Of a stretch of DNA of 64,000 nucleotides, positions 47,267 through 59,600 are shown in pieces. Origin of the DNA: Coriaria nepalensis (Eukaryota; Streptophyta; Magnoliopsida; Cucurbitales; Coriariaceae); contig CP114498.1 in NCBI GenBank assembly GCA_027186245.1, forward strand, positions 6,951,501-7,015,500, read 5' to 3'. Under the pieces are notes generated by a model. It was not told where the DNA came from and ran no database searches. It saw nothing but the letters and a program-made list of their open reading frames with translations. Made by a program: the position numbers and the translations under genes. Position 1 is the first letter of the stretch. Each line of letters begins with the position of its first letter.

Positions 47267-47910
47267 TTCAGATTCCTTCTGCTTCAATACTAACTCCTCC
47301 CACCTGCAAAAATCCAGACTACTTTCTGCATTACAAATCCGAATCTTGTTGAATTGAAAACACAAAAACTGTCACCTATAGAAACTTTTAATTAGCAACT
47401 ATAGTTCTTAAACTTGAAATCAAACCTAGCAATTAGCTACAAGTTGTCCCCTTCACTCAGAAACCAACCTTCAATCGCGGAGGCCCGCAGATGCTCCGTA
47501 CCATCAAGAATGGGCATCGATTGAGATACATATATAGGATTAAATCTGTAGAAAATTACAGAGAGAAAAAAATATTATTATTATTATTATAAATAGCTAA
47601 TATTGTTAGATTACCAATCAACATCAGTTTTTGAATTGGCCTATGTAACACAACGAGAGTTAATTAACTAATTAGATAATTAATTAAAGCAATAAAACCC
47701 GGACACTCCTAAGCAGACATAAACAGCAAGCACCAATTGAAAGTACATTTCGTCCGTACAGCAACCCCAATGAAAAGGACAAACAGTATTTCTGCAGGCC
47801 GGCCGGAAACTCGCCTGCTTGGCCATAGCTTTTAAATACCATTTTCGTAATTTTAATACTAAAAACTGCTTTCAGTGGCCGACCAAGATGTTTGGGGTTA
47901 TATTTTCTGT
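47267..47910. promoter_or_regulatory. Upstream region and 5' UTR of the H+-ATPase gene
   Basis: A minus-strand acceptor (ttttgcag) next to 47303 places a non-coding leader exon further right. No other gene was seen; a short ATT repeat lies at about 47570-47590. Confidence 0.4.
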
Positions 47911-47911
47911 C

Positions 47912-48184
47912 AATAGAAGTGGATTTTTTCTCTGAATATGGCGATGCGAGCCATACAAAATCCTACAAGTTATCGGAAAAGGAAGTTATGGAGTAGTTTG
48001 GTCAGCAATCGACACTCATTCTAGTGAAAAAGTTGCAATAAAGAAGATTCATGGAATTTTGGAACATCTATCTGATGAAACTCGCATTCTTCGTGAGATT
48101 AAGCTACTCAGACTTCTTCGCCATCCAGACTTTGTTGAAATCAAACACATTATGTTCATGTTGTTGGGAGACTACATCCTATAA
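47912..48184 (+). pseudogene. MAP-kinase N-terminal fragment (TDY class)
   Basis: One frame reads DFFSEYGDAS; after a one-base shift the next gives VIGKGSYGVVWSAIDTHSSE, then VAIKKIHGILEHLSDETRIL and REIKLLRLLRHPDFVEIKHI. These are the Gly-rich loop (GKGSYG), the catalytic Lys (VAIKK) and helix C of plant group-D MAP kinases. Homology ends at about 48155 and unrelated sequence follows. Catalytic loop and activation loop are absent, and no start codon fits. It is a captured or rearranged gene fragment. Confidence 0.85.
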
Positions 48185-48440
48185 AATTTCACTTTGCCGA
48201 CTTAGTTTGTTGTTTGAAGTGTGGTTTCTCATTTTGGACCATTAGCATGTCTTGTATCCATTTTCTCCGCCCATTATATCTCCCACCACCGAAGGGTCCA
48301 GGTCCAATAAGAATATCACTGCGCCGATTCTATTTGGTGTTTGGAAGTGTAGTTTCTCATTTAGTTTGGTGTTTGAAGTGTGGTTTTTCATTTGGTTTCT
48401 CATTTACCTTGCTGTTTGAAGTGTGGTTTCTCATATAGTT
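48185..48440. repeat. Short repeat cluster, gtttgaagtgtggtttctcat
   Basis: Four variants of tgtttgaagtgtggtttctc occur within about 240 bases directly after the kinase fragment; they look like LTR or other transposon sequence. Confidence 0.6.
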
Positions 48441-49507
48441 AATGCCATATTGACATATTTAATTTGCCGATTTAGCAACTCTACGTGGTTGGTTTATCAT
48501 TACATTGCTACTGAAGGTAATAAACTAAAGAGATAATGGTATTGACATGAATTTCGTTGACTTCATGTATAATTTGCTTGACATAATGGTATTGACTTCA
48601 TGTTACTGAAGCTTATAAACTAAAGAGATGAGAAACCTCTTCATTCATGAAGTCAATATTAGACATTATCATCCTTTGAAATGTTGTGAGTTAATATATC
48701 TAAGTATTCATACACGTAGCTTTAATCTCGAATTGATAATTACACTATAAAAGACATATACTAATGCGATAGTTGCGGATCATCAAACATCTCATAGTAA
48801 TAGAGATGGCCATTCATAACAACATTAACTGTATTATGTCATCTGCACATGTAAGTTCTACCTTTCTATACACAAGAGAATGCAGAGAAGATCTCAACGA
48901 AGTTTTTCTCTCGTGACTGGTGTGGTTCTGCAACAAGGGAAGCCTTCCTTTCATGATTTTTTTTCCCCCAATCCGAACGTATCGTTTTATTAAAGGAGAC
49001 GAAATCAAATTAAAATCTTGTTTTACCAAATAGAAATGTGATTATAAAATGCTATACCAACTAAATGAACCAAACGCAAATTACAATTTAAAAATTATAA
49101 GATAAGCCCTAGACAAGAGTCAAACGCAAATGCTAGTTTTTTAAAACCGTTATTTGACATGTGCGGCCAAACAGGCCCATAGTATTTATAGTTTCCCACG
49201 TGTTTTGCATTACTAAAAATGAGAAATTATGATTAATTCTAAAACTTTACATAAATTATAATAAATACTTATAAATCAAACTTGAATTATAATAAATATT
49301 AAAAACTTGTATAACTATACACTTAAAATTTATACTAAAATTATAATAAATTCTAAACTTTTTTAATGGACTGATTCTCATGAATCCAATCCAATATACA
49401 AGTAGTGATTATGTCAGAAACTGCAAAAATAATATTAATTTAGTACCAAACTAATATTAGAATTTGGTATTGGAATCGATTTTGATTCCAATACTAATAT
49501 TTGTACT

Positions 49508-49509
<2 letters not shown>

Positions 49510-49541
<32 letters not shown>
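49510..49541. repeat. (TA)n microsatellite
   Basis: About sixteen TA units. Confidence 0.95.
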
Positions 49542-49548
<7 letters not shown>

Positions 49549-50138
49549 AAATATATATATAAACTATAAGCAAAATTTTAAAAATGAAAATGAAAATATA
49601 TAAATTAAATTTAAAATTATGATATTTTTCTTTTTATTCATATAATAAATAATATAATTTTTTTTAAATAAGTAATATATTTTTATAAAAATAAATATTC
49701 AATACCAAGTATAGGTACTAATACTATTTCATATTATATCGATACTGAAAATACTGATACCGAATCAGAACATAAGTTTACAGTTCTAATACTGGTACCA
49801 ATAATGACTATACAGGAATGATATATGAGAACGGTACTGGTATCCATGGATATTCATTCATATTTTTACTCCTATTCAGTTTAGAAAATAGAAATTTTTT
49901 TTATATGTCTTAAAATCAAGTATTTAAACATATTTTTTGTGTAATAAAATGTATTCTTTTGTACATCTTACCTTAATTTACACGATTTAAGGATTTTACG
50001 AGAAACTATTATGTCCATACTTGACTTTTCTTAATCCCTCACTATAACATCTTAAAAAATCTCTGTTCCCAAGTTATTATGGATAATGTAGATACGGATA
50101 ATGTAGATAACACCTTTAAAAAACGAAGATAAATAAGA

Positions 50139-50155
50139 TATATATATATATATAT

Positions 50156-50194
<39 letters not shown>

Positions 50195-50196
50195 TA
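50139..50196. repeat. (TA)n(TTTA)n compound microsatellite
   Basis: About eight TA units followed by about ten ATTT units. Confidence 0.95.
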
Positions 50197-50712
50197 TACC
50201 ATTTCCAATTCTTTCTCCAGACAATTGGATGCAACAGCAACATCTTTACAAAAGATTCTTTTTTTTTTTTTTGTGTGTGCGCGCGCATGGATTTTTGGCC
50301 AACACTAAACTACAAAAGAATATCCCCCTTTCCGGCCAATGTACGGCTACATAGAAACTTATATACTAAGTACAGCTCAGTACAAAGCCTTTTGTTTTTT
50401 AAAACATGCCGTCCAACGGATTCAAACAACAGTGTGCAGAAGACCATGGGGAAGGCTATATATCCAACAAGACAACAAGGCAAAAACAAAACACAATTTC
50501 CCTACCATTTCTGTCCATATGTCAAGGAAGACTGTCGTAAATTTTCTATAAAGAAAGTCCTTATTTTTTTCATTCGGAGATTTTTGTTTCCATCCTTTGT
50601 ATATTTTATCCTCATATTTTTAATATATTTACTGCGATGTTTTCTTTGCTATATAGCTGTCTCGAAGATGAAATTAATAGTACCATTTTTATATTTAAAA
50701 AAAAAAAATTAT

Positions 50713-51440
50713 GGGAATTAACTAACAAGAACAAAACAATGATCCTGTTCATACATTCCGGGATTCATAGGATAATCTCATTCTCGCAGCATCGCTTTCT
50801 TTTCTTGCTTGAGGTACGACTAAAATAGCTTTCTTCTTGTTGGATTACCTGAAAGATTGGATTTTGCCATTTGGGATTTGGAATTTTGGCCTAACACTAA
50901 ACTACAAACAATATCCTCCTTTGATGCTGGATGGATTCGTAACACACGAATGAATATTTAGTCAATTTCGTTTAAATAGATGTGAAAAATCTCTAAAATT
51001 TATTCGAGAAAAACTGAAATAGTCTCCAAAATTAAAAGATAAATTATGAAAATACCTTTAAAAGTACGAGAAACATAAAAATGTGAATCAAAAAACGTTT
51101 TTGAAAAGTGCTATCGCGCCTAAATCTAACATTTGAGCAAAAAAAAATGATAGTCCATCTTCGTGAAGCCCTAATAGTCCTTTCGTAAAGCCCTCTTACT
51201 TTGATTCTTTTCTAACTGCTCCATGAAAATTTCCTCAAACTGATCTGTATCACCCTTTCCGCCCAATGTAAAGAATGTTGTAATTTCCTATGAAGAAAAT
51301 CCATTTTTGTTTTTATGGAAATTAACTATCAAGAACAAAACAATGTTCCGGACCTCCGGTTCATTCATTCCGCGATTCATACGATAATCTCATTCTCGCA
51401 CCATTGCTTTCGTTTCTTGCTCGAGGCACCACTAACACAT
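50713..51440. repeat. Direct duplication in the C2orf69 downstream region
   Basis: 50713-50830 and 51317-51440 share aagaacaaaacaatg, gattcata.gataatctcattctcgca, and ttcttgct.gaggta/c. Confidence 0.75.
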
Positions 51441-51542
51441 ATTCCATCTTAGTACGATAACTATACCTTCATGAACTGTACTTTTCTTTTAATATAACTA
51501 ACGATTTTGTCATGATTCTAGTAAAAGCTAAATATGCCGAAT

Positions 51543-52785
51543 TTAACTAACATCTAATACTTCAATTATTTCAAAGTGCATCTGCAAATCAGGAGGCCTA
51601 TCAGCAAAATAGAACCTCTCACAAACCTGTAACAACCTCCCTTCATTTCTCTTCGCTTCTGATTCAAGCAAATTGACCATTTTTCCCTTCTCCTTGCCTA
51701 TCCAAGCCCGTCTTCTATCACACCATTGTCTAGGCGTCCCATGAAGAACAAACCGAATTCCCGTACATCCTCCTCCTTGTACAAGTAAATCTGAAACACC
51801 CTTTATCGTCTCTTTGTCTGTAATGTATGCACCTGGTTTGTTCAATCCAACATCCACGTAATGAATTTCCGCAATGCTTTTTAACAGGGATTGTTCTGTC
51901 CTTGGAATGATTTGAACATGTTCAAGATCGGAATGTTCTTTACCGGATCTGGAGTTGGAGAAGGCTAGCTCTGTCACTAGCTGGTTAATTACGGTTCCAC
52001 CCTTGCTAAATCCGAGAAGGATTGTTTTCGGGTGATTGCAATGCACTTCATGAGGTATGATATGAGTTTTGTGAAGTTCTTTCTTTTCACTTGAAATTAT
52101 GCCTTCTACCTGCCAATTGATCCAAGTAATGAAAAGAAAAAGAAAAAGATGAAAGAAAACCAAAAACAAAAAATTAAAGTTGACTTAGGCTGGAAACGGC
52201 GGTATGTGCCAAATAGCATTACCAAAGGGAGCCTTAGACATACCTCGTTGAGGCAACTTGATAAGAGTAATATAGTTGATTTAGAGGCAGGAAAGCCAAT
52301 TGGGTTGCAAGATTTGGAGTCTCCATATTGATCAAGGGACGGTATGAAATCCTTGTATACAGCAAAAGGGCCATTGAAAACAGAGGCCTCTATAATCCAA
52401 GTATTAACAGAAGCACCAAATTTTGAAGCTACAATCTCAGCTAAGTTTTCTAAGTTGGACAGCTTTTCAATGACCGGAGAGCTGGATCCTTCGACCCGAT
52501 CCCCATTGAAGAATATGGCATTTGCACAAGGCACCTTACATTTTTCACACCAAATTATAAAAACAGGCTCAGTAGAAATCTGACTCAAAACCAATTTGAC
52601 AAATAAGTGGAGGAAATATGGAAAGTTATGATGATTCCCCATATAGTTATTGATTAAGTAAGGAGAAGAGAACTTACAGTTAGTGTATTTGAAGAAGGTG
52701 AAAGGCAGAGTGAGGCTCCTACTCTGTAAACAGTTGGGCTTTTAGGGCTCAACGGTACCTTCAAAATTCCTCTCCAGCGATCCAT
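51543..52785 (-). CDS. C2orf69 (UPF0565) homolog, alpha/beta-hydrolase-like
   Basis: Three exons, right to left: 52678-52785, 52244-52579, 51543-52109, giving 336 aa. The start is the Met of MDRWRGILKV. The second exon carries a conserved CNPIGFPASKSTILLLS block. The third starts with TILLGFSKGGTVINQLV, where G-F-S-K-G (Ser183) fits the nucleophile elbow of alpha/beta hydrolases, followed by IHYVDVGLNKPGAYIT and RFVLHGTPRQWCD, both family signatures. The human homolog is a mitochondrial protein needed for normal brain function, and its chemistry is not well defined. The plant role is unknown. Length and exon borders look intact. Confidence 0.85.
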
Positions 52786-53185
52786 GGAAATGGTCAAGTG
52801 CTCGGAATAATGGTTCAAAAAGTTACATTAAAAAGAGGACGGGGGGAAGAAACGAACTTTTGATGAGCAAAATGAAGGAATAGCCTGGAAAATTCAGAAG
52901 AGAGAAGAAGGAGAAAGCCATATTGGGGTCGGTTTTCCTAGATGGTTCATTTACTGTTTGTTGGCTTAGTATGTGTGACTACCTGTCGAATCACTAAACC
53001 GACATGTAGAATTGTGTTTTCTTCCCGCTGTTTCCAAACTCTCTCCAACATCAACTAACTTATTATACGTCGTCGTGTGATATAAACTGTGAAAAACAAC
53101 ATCAGTAGAACTTCACATACATATTGTAATTTGTAACCATCGATTACAAGATGCAGTACATCATATACATATGGTGGATAAGAAC
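52786..53185. promoter_or_regulatory. Upstream region of the C2orf69 homolog
   Basis: This is the leader and promoter on the minus strand. No clear motif was found. Confidence 0.35.
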
Positions 53186-53710
53186 AAGATCAAAGTGCAT
53201 TCTCACTATACAAAGTGACAGGCCCGTCATTGAATTTCTTCAGTCCTAAGTTTGTTACAGACGGCCTAAATGGTACTAATGTTTGCGGCCACTCGACAGA
53301 TCTAGTAATATCTCTTTCAAATTCCCAATCAAACATTGATATAATATCGATAGGTTTCCCATGTAAGGTTATCAACTTAATCAGCACAACACCTTCATCA
53401 TAAAAGGCGGCCCCAATTCAGCCTTGACCCATTTCGACTCTATTCCTGTTTTGAAAGAGCAAGGCTTGATGTAGAGAAGAGGGTATACACCAATTAGAGT
53501 GTATCCAGTTCATCCTAACAGTGCGTTGTATGAAGCCGTGGTGTCTACCACAAAGAAAGCAATTACAGCAGTCTTAGACCCGATTGTCATTTCTAAAGGC
53601 AAGACTTCCTTCACACGTGGTACTCCTCCGAGAAAATCTCCCACATCACTTGGATACTCAAATTCGGAAGCTTGATGCTCTGAATAAACGAGAGATCCGT
53701 TCATGGTTGC
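53186..53710 (-). mobile_element. Gypsy-type retroelement fragment (aspartic-protease region)
   Basis: Minus-strand frames read GVPRVKEVLPLEMTIGSKTA followed by VIAFFVVDTTASYNALLG (53510-53704), the usual end of the plant gypsy protease domain, then a downstream linker-like piece (53190-53387) in another frame. No RT or LTR was seen. Confidence 0.65.
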
Positions 53711-54764
53711 CCGAGAATAATATCCAAATCTGTCTGAGTAATTGACATGGCCTTAATGAAAGCTGTACTGATGGTAGTAACCTGATAACAGATTCCAACA
53801 ATAAAGTATCTTCTTCCATTAATCATAGACAGAAGAACAAGCCGACTTATGAACTTCCGATCCAATTTCTAGCATCTAGTTATTAAATAATAAATGTACA
53901 GCAAGTAATTTACCTGGAATTTGCCCGAGGATCTTCTTCCACTGTTCTTTTTTTTTCCCTGGGATGATCAAGGCAGCTTGCTCGCCAAACATTTGTATGA
54001 TGACAGTATAGAGTAAGATTACCAAGATGTTAGTTAATGAATTCATGAAAACACAGGCAATGTTGCTCCATCTTTAGCTCCTGCTTTTTCAATTTTGTAC
54101 CCTATTAATAGAGTATGAGAAAATGATTGGCGGTTTTATTAGTGTTGTATGGAAATCAAAATATGTAAGAAAGCATAAAGAGACAAGCTGAAAGGAACTA
54201 AAACACTAAAATACATCATAGTTTGAAATTGCAGTTAGGGTCTGAAACTCAGTTGGGCTCAGTCTCAGATTCTAATTTATTTCTGATCCAAAACTTAAGC
54301 ACCAGATATGGAGAGCTAGAAATTCTTGCCCAAACTAATATATGTTACTGGTTTTCACATTCAACAAAATAGGACAGTTGAACTAAAGCATGGAAGCAAG
54401 GCAAAAGGGCAAGCATATCTGTCGACCAAGTCAAATGCATGATTCTAAAGGACTAACTCCCGTTTTTTTGTATTGCTACCAAACTCTAAAAGTGATGCTA
54501 ATAAACTACTAAAGCTTACTTTTCCAGGTCCATCTTAATTTAAGCTAAAAGCAGTAAGGAAAAACAAAAACAAAAAAAACAAAAGCATCGGATTATGATC
54601 TATAACTGGAAAGATCATGTACCGGATCAGCCAGGCTCCACGTGAGAAATGCTGACTAGTAGTCTTGTTATTCTGTTTTGGTTCATAAGCATATACCTAA
54701 GTTGATCAAGGCATACTAGTATAAAAAATCAAATCCTACTCCCAGAAAGAAAAACCCTTTTCTT
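53711..54764. other. Intergenic region
   Basis: No gene or repeat of note. Confidence 0.4.
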
Positions 54765-56290
54765 TTATAACTCTTCTAGTCTCAGGTTTTCAACAAAATA
54801 CATTTTCTTATCAAATTTCTTGGAGATTATTGTACTACAAGAATCCCTTTGGATTTCTTCAAAAGATCTCATCTCCTGTTCACTCATTTTCTTACCATCT
54901 AACCAAGCCTGAATCATCTCTTCTATCTTCGGTTCAGGAATCAAACCTTTTTCCTTCATCTCCAAATAATATTTATATGCATCTTCCAACTTCCCATGAA
55001 TCATCACAATATATGAGCTCCGATCCAGGCTCACTCCCTTCTCACTCATCTCCCTCCACAACTTCAACACATTATCTAAATCTCTTCATCTACAAAATTT
55101 TCTTATCAACATGATATAGGTATCCATATTAGGGACACAATTCATCCTCATCATCTTTTCCAACACCGAAAAGACCTCCTCTCCAGTCCTTTTAAAACCC
55201 TTAAGAAGGCATGAAAAGTCTGAATGGTAGGGACAAGGCCCAGCCTCAACATCTCCTCAAACACTCCTCTTGCTTCCTCTATTTTCCAGGCTTTAGAGGT
55301 TTAATCAAGGAATTCTAAGTGACAACATTTGAAGAAATTCCCTTTTCTTCCATTGTTTTCAAGAGGTTGCTAGCTTCTTTAACAAGCTGGCCTTTTGCAA
55401 GGGAGTGAATGACTGCATTGTAGACTTTTCTATCCGGTTCGATTTGCAATTTTTCCATCCTTTCAAAGAGCTTAAGCACCTTATAAAGATTTGATGCCTT
55501 GGAATAGCAAGATATCAGACTTGAATAAGAGAAAACATCATGACTAATACCTCTTTTTTCCATCTCTTTCTAAATCCTCTCTCCTTCACTAACACTTCCT
55601 ATCACATTACACCATCCATTAAGGATAATATTAAGGCTGTTGATATCAAATGGGTATACATCTTTATTGTAAAACATTAAATGCTCGGCATCTTTCACGA
55701 TTTTGTATTGGCAAAGAGCGGAGAGAAGGCTTTGAAAATCTTCAATTCACATTTCAAATTTAAACCTTTTATAGGCATAGAAAGTATGGATCGCCTTACC
55801 CACGTCATGAGCCGCCCAATATCTCCTAATGATTATCACTAGAGTTTGAGGAGTTATAAGAGACAGGCTGGTTTTCCCTCCTCTCATTTCATCGATTAAT
55901 GCCCAAGCAGTATCAAATTTCCTCATTTACCCAAAATCGAAATCATTGAATTGTATTCACGTACTGAATGAGCATATCCAATCATTTCTAACCCGAGAAA
56001 GTACTAATCCTACTAGCTCAGGGGAGACCTTGATAGAACAATTCTCAAGCTTTCCTCTCATTTCACTCATATTGTTACCTCCAAATTCATGTAATATATC
56101 CACTATAGTTCTCGAATCCTTCAAAACAACCACATCATGTACATTCAATTGTATAATGATGCTCAAATCGTCTTCCATATGATCATAATCTTCTTTACTT
56201 TCATTATCATCATCATGATAACTAGCATTATATTGAATTGATTCTTTGAAATGGGCGTCTGAAGAAAAGCAAGAACGGGAAAGTACCTAA
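54765..56290 (-). pseudogene. PPR protein pseudogene
   Basis: Read on the minus strand it has an N-terminal Ser-rich lead (SRSCFSSDAHFKESIQY), then a string of 35-residue PPR repeats, best seen in VFSYSSLISCYSKASNLYKV and VYNAVIHSLAKGQLVKEASN, and a C-terminal repeat with SYIVMIHG...KLEDAYKYYLEMKEKGL. In-frame stops are seen at 55747-55749 (TGA), 55570-55572 and 55315-55317 (TAG), and frame shifts near 55080, 55200 and 55920. It was a P-class, probably mitochondrial, RNA-binding protein gene of about 480 residues and is now dead. Confidence 0.9.
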
Positions 56291-56660
56291 ATGGATGGTT
56301 TTAGTGAGAAGCAAGAAGGATTCAAGTTGAGAGGGTGAATAGTTTTATGGGCTCAAGATAATGTTGGTTGGGTTTGACAATAGCCAAATCGAAACAGCTA
56401 CGAATGAGAATTGAAACACTTGAAAAGCTTGATCTTATTCTCCTACTGCTGCCCCACATCGTGTTCAATCTAAGAAAATCACAATCTAGTTACTTGGAAA
56501 TTAAAAAGAGTAGCAGTTGGGCACAGAAGGTGTTTGTGAATAAGTCCTAAAAAATACTTAGAAGCTGAGAGGAGTTGGGCGGGACCATTCATTCGGCCCA
56601 TATGAATTTGGGTCCGATATCATTTATCTTCTGGTACTATGCAATCTGGAAAAAACGAAG
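56291..56660. promoter_or_regulatory. Spacer and LCMT1 upstream region
   Basis: The 370 bases between the PPR relic and the LCMT1 start hold a gcccat box at 56597-56602 (ATGGGC), close to the site II core. No coding signal. Confidence 0.35.
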
Positions 56661-59600
56661 ATGGCGAAACCGGCTCCCGATTCTCAGAGCAACAGAGCAG
56701 CCGTTCAGGCCACAAACGACGACGCCACGGCCAGTAAACTGTACGTTAATACCTGGTGTTTTTTCTTATTCTTTATTCTTTTTCTCAATTATTTCTTCAA
56801 ATTGGATTCTTCCTTCACTTCCAGCTGGTTCAGATTTAAATGTTCTTCTTCATATTCTCAGAAGATTCATATTTATATACTGATTTCTAGGTTGCTTAAT
56901 ATTGCTTGGGCTGCATTACTCGTCATAGGCATATGATTTGAACCCTCTCTTATAATGGGTAAAAGACCCAATTATTCATTTTAGTACCACCTTGCTTTTT
57001 TCACTTGCGAACCTTTTTTTTTTTTTTTTAATATGGTTTTCATGTTTCTAACTTAAGAATGCTAGAAATCATTATGTTAGTTTTTATTTGTTTATTTATT
57101 TATGGGTGTTTTGCTAAAAGGTCATGTGTTAGCAAGGGATACATGAAAGATGACTACATCCATTTGTTAATCAGAAGGCCGCTTAGGAGATCTCCAATCA
57201 TTAACCGAGGTATTATTAAGATGAGTTCAGGATTTGCATGATCCCTTTTTCTTTTTCTTTTTTTTTTTTCAAGTTTTAACAACTTGTGCATATATAAAGG
57301 TTACTTCGCCCGTTGGGCTGCTCTTCGGAAGCTTCTCTTTCAATTTCTTGATACGGAAGGAAATAGAGATGGGAACGGGCAGCGTACAAAGAAGCAGATA
57401 TTGTCGCTTGGAGCTGGATTTGACACTACATATTTTCAGTTACAGGTACCTGGATTATGTTGTTAGTTATTATTGATTCAGCAAATGATGTATTTGAAAG
57501 TTCTTCATGTTTCTGTCATTTTCTGTTTATATTAGTGGCATAAATGTAAATTTCCATAAGTTGGTTCCGAATACCCTTTGCATCTATGCTAGCTCCTCCA
57601 TATCGCATGGTATTAGTGAGGATTGCTTCTACTTTGCCTTTCCCAGTTGTTGAGAAAGTCTGATGTCAAGGACATGATATGATTATGTTCTCTTGACAGG
57701 ATGAGGGGAAAGCACCATACTTATATGTGGAGCTGGATTTTAAGGAGGTGTGCATTTGATTTTCTGTTATTATGCCTTCTATTATCTAGTCAAGTTACTG
57801 GCTTATTGTGAGATGGCAGACATATAGTAGTATATTCTGGGCTGGAAATCAACATTATGGGCTTAATTTTCATTCTTTTTTCTTCCTTCAAAAGAAATGA
57901 TATCTGCACTCTATACATTTAGCTTTTGTATCAAGAAGAAGTCTAAGTTGTGCCACTTTTTGCTAGGTAACAAGTAAGAAAGCAGCCATTATTGAGTCCT
58001 CCAGTCAGTTGAGGGAGAAGGTTGGTGAAACAGCTACAATAAGTCTATGTTTTCTACTTTTCTAGAAAAGTAAGTGCTCATGTTGGATTGTATTGTACTT
58101 CTGGAAAATAAGTCTATGTTTTCTACTTTTCTTTATTCTTTCCTGTTGTCATATGAATTTGTTACATGGTTTTGGCTGCCTCGTATCATTAAAACTCATT
58201 TAACCAAAAAGAAAAATACTGGCAATCGCTGAAGGTAGATTTTCAATGTCTTTTTATGCTTTTAGACAATTAGTGATTAAAATGTTGTGGTCAACTCTTA
58301 CAGCATGTGTTACTTTGTAGAGAAAGGAGAAGTGCTAAGTGATCACTATATTCGACTCCCTGTTGACTTACGAGATATTCCAAAGTTAAATGACGACATA
58401 GCATTGGCCAACATGAACCCCAGGTAACAATTCAAAGTGTATCATGTTATTTTGTGTTCATCTTGAGTATTATGGTTTCTTCTTTTTTTTTTTTGGCCAA
58501 ATGAGTATTATGGTTTAGTGAGGCCTTTAATTGAAGCTTCCTAGTTAGCTATGATGCGCAGATTCCAAATTAATAATGGAAAGTGATCCCCAAATCTCTC
58601 CATCTTTGAAGTGCTATCACTTGGTTAAATGTTGAAGTGCTATCATAAAAATGGAAAATACTATGATTGCCAACTCATTTCCTGTATATCTCGTGATGTG
58701 AAAAATTGCTAATTTTGTCTCAAAACAAATTTGTCCTTTTGTTTTGGAGAATTTATCTCTACCTCCTCTCTATTGGAACTTTTTTCTAGAGGAGAATGGT
58801 GGTGCTTCGCTTCATAAGGCGTGGTGCTTTAAACTAAACCTAGAAGCTTTCTTTCTGTTGTTCAAAACCTGTTTATTTTATCCTTGTTGAGGAAATGATA
58901 CATCTATTTCTTTTTCTGTTATTGTTATCAGTTCGCCAACATTTCTCATTGCAGAATGTGTTTTGATATACCTGGATCCAGATTCTAGCAGAGCCATAGT
59001 TGGCTGGGCTTCAAAAAGATTTTCAACAGCGATTTTCTTCTTATACGAGCAGGTGCAATTCTTATGCAGTGTATACATAAATATTAAAGTTTTTGTTGGT
59101 CACCCGAGATTCCATGTTCCAGATCCAATACAGTCAAATGGTTGTTTGTTATGCTTTTAGAGATACAGTGCTTTGAATTGCCAAAAAAGATATAGTTTTG
59201 GCTTATATTCAGTAGTCTTCTCCAACAGATCCACCCAAATGATGTTTTTGGACTGCAAATGATCCTAAACTTAGAGGTACCTCTGTCCCTCTCCCTCTCC
59301 CTCTCTTTACATGGTGTAATTAGTAGTTTCTTTTCCTTTTTAACTTACTGGAATTTTTTAAGCGTTTAAAGTGTTTTGATCTATAAATATCAACTATTTG
59401 AGCTCTATCATCTCCCAACAAAAATGTATGTGGAAGCAGTGAGGACAGGATGGTTTCCCCAACAAAGCACACAAGTCACAAGTAAGATAAATTTCATTTC
59501 TATCTTTGTCCTTCAGAGTTGAAGCTGTGCACTCTTGGGTATTAACGATACGCTGACTTTAGTCACAAAGGAGAAGCCTTTTCTTGACCAAGGATGGCAG

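Larger units (their letters stand above)
48441..51542. other. Long AT-rich intergenic region
   Basis: It contains microsatellites (listed separately) and, at 49390-49860, a block rich in ggtaccaatac-type words that may be MITE debris. A small dispersed duplication has copies at 50713-50830 and 51317-51440. No gene was recognised; an open frame at 50275-50721 has no domain and lies in repeat-like DNA. Confidence 0.45.

Noticed and set aside
50275..50721. Open frame of 148 codons
   Set aside because: Low-complexity Phe/Leu/Tyr-rich end, overlaps duplicated and microsatellite-flanked DNA, no family match.
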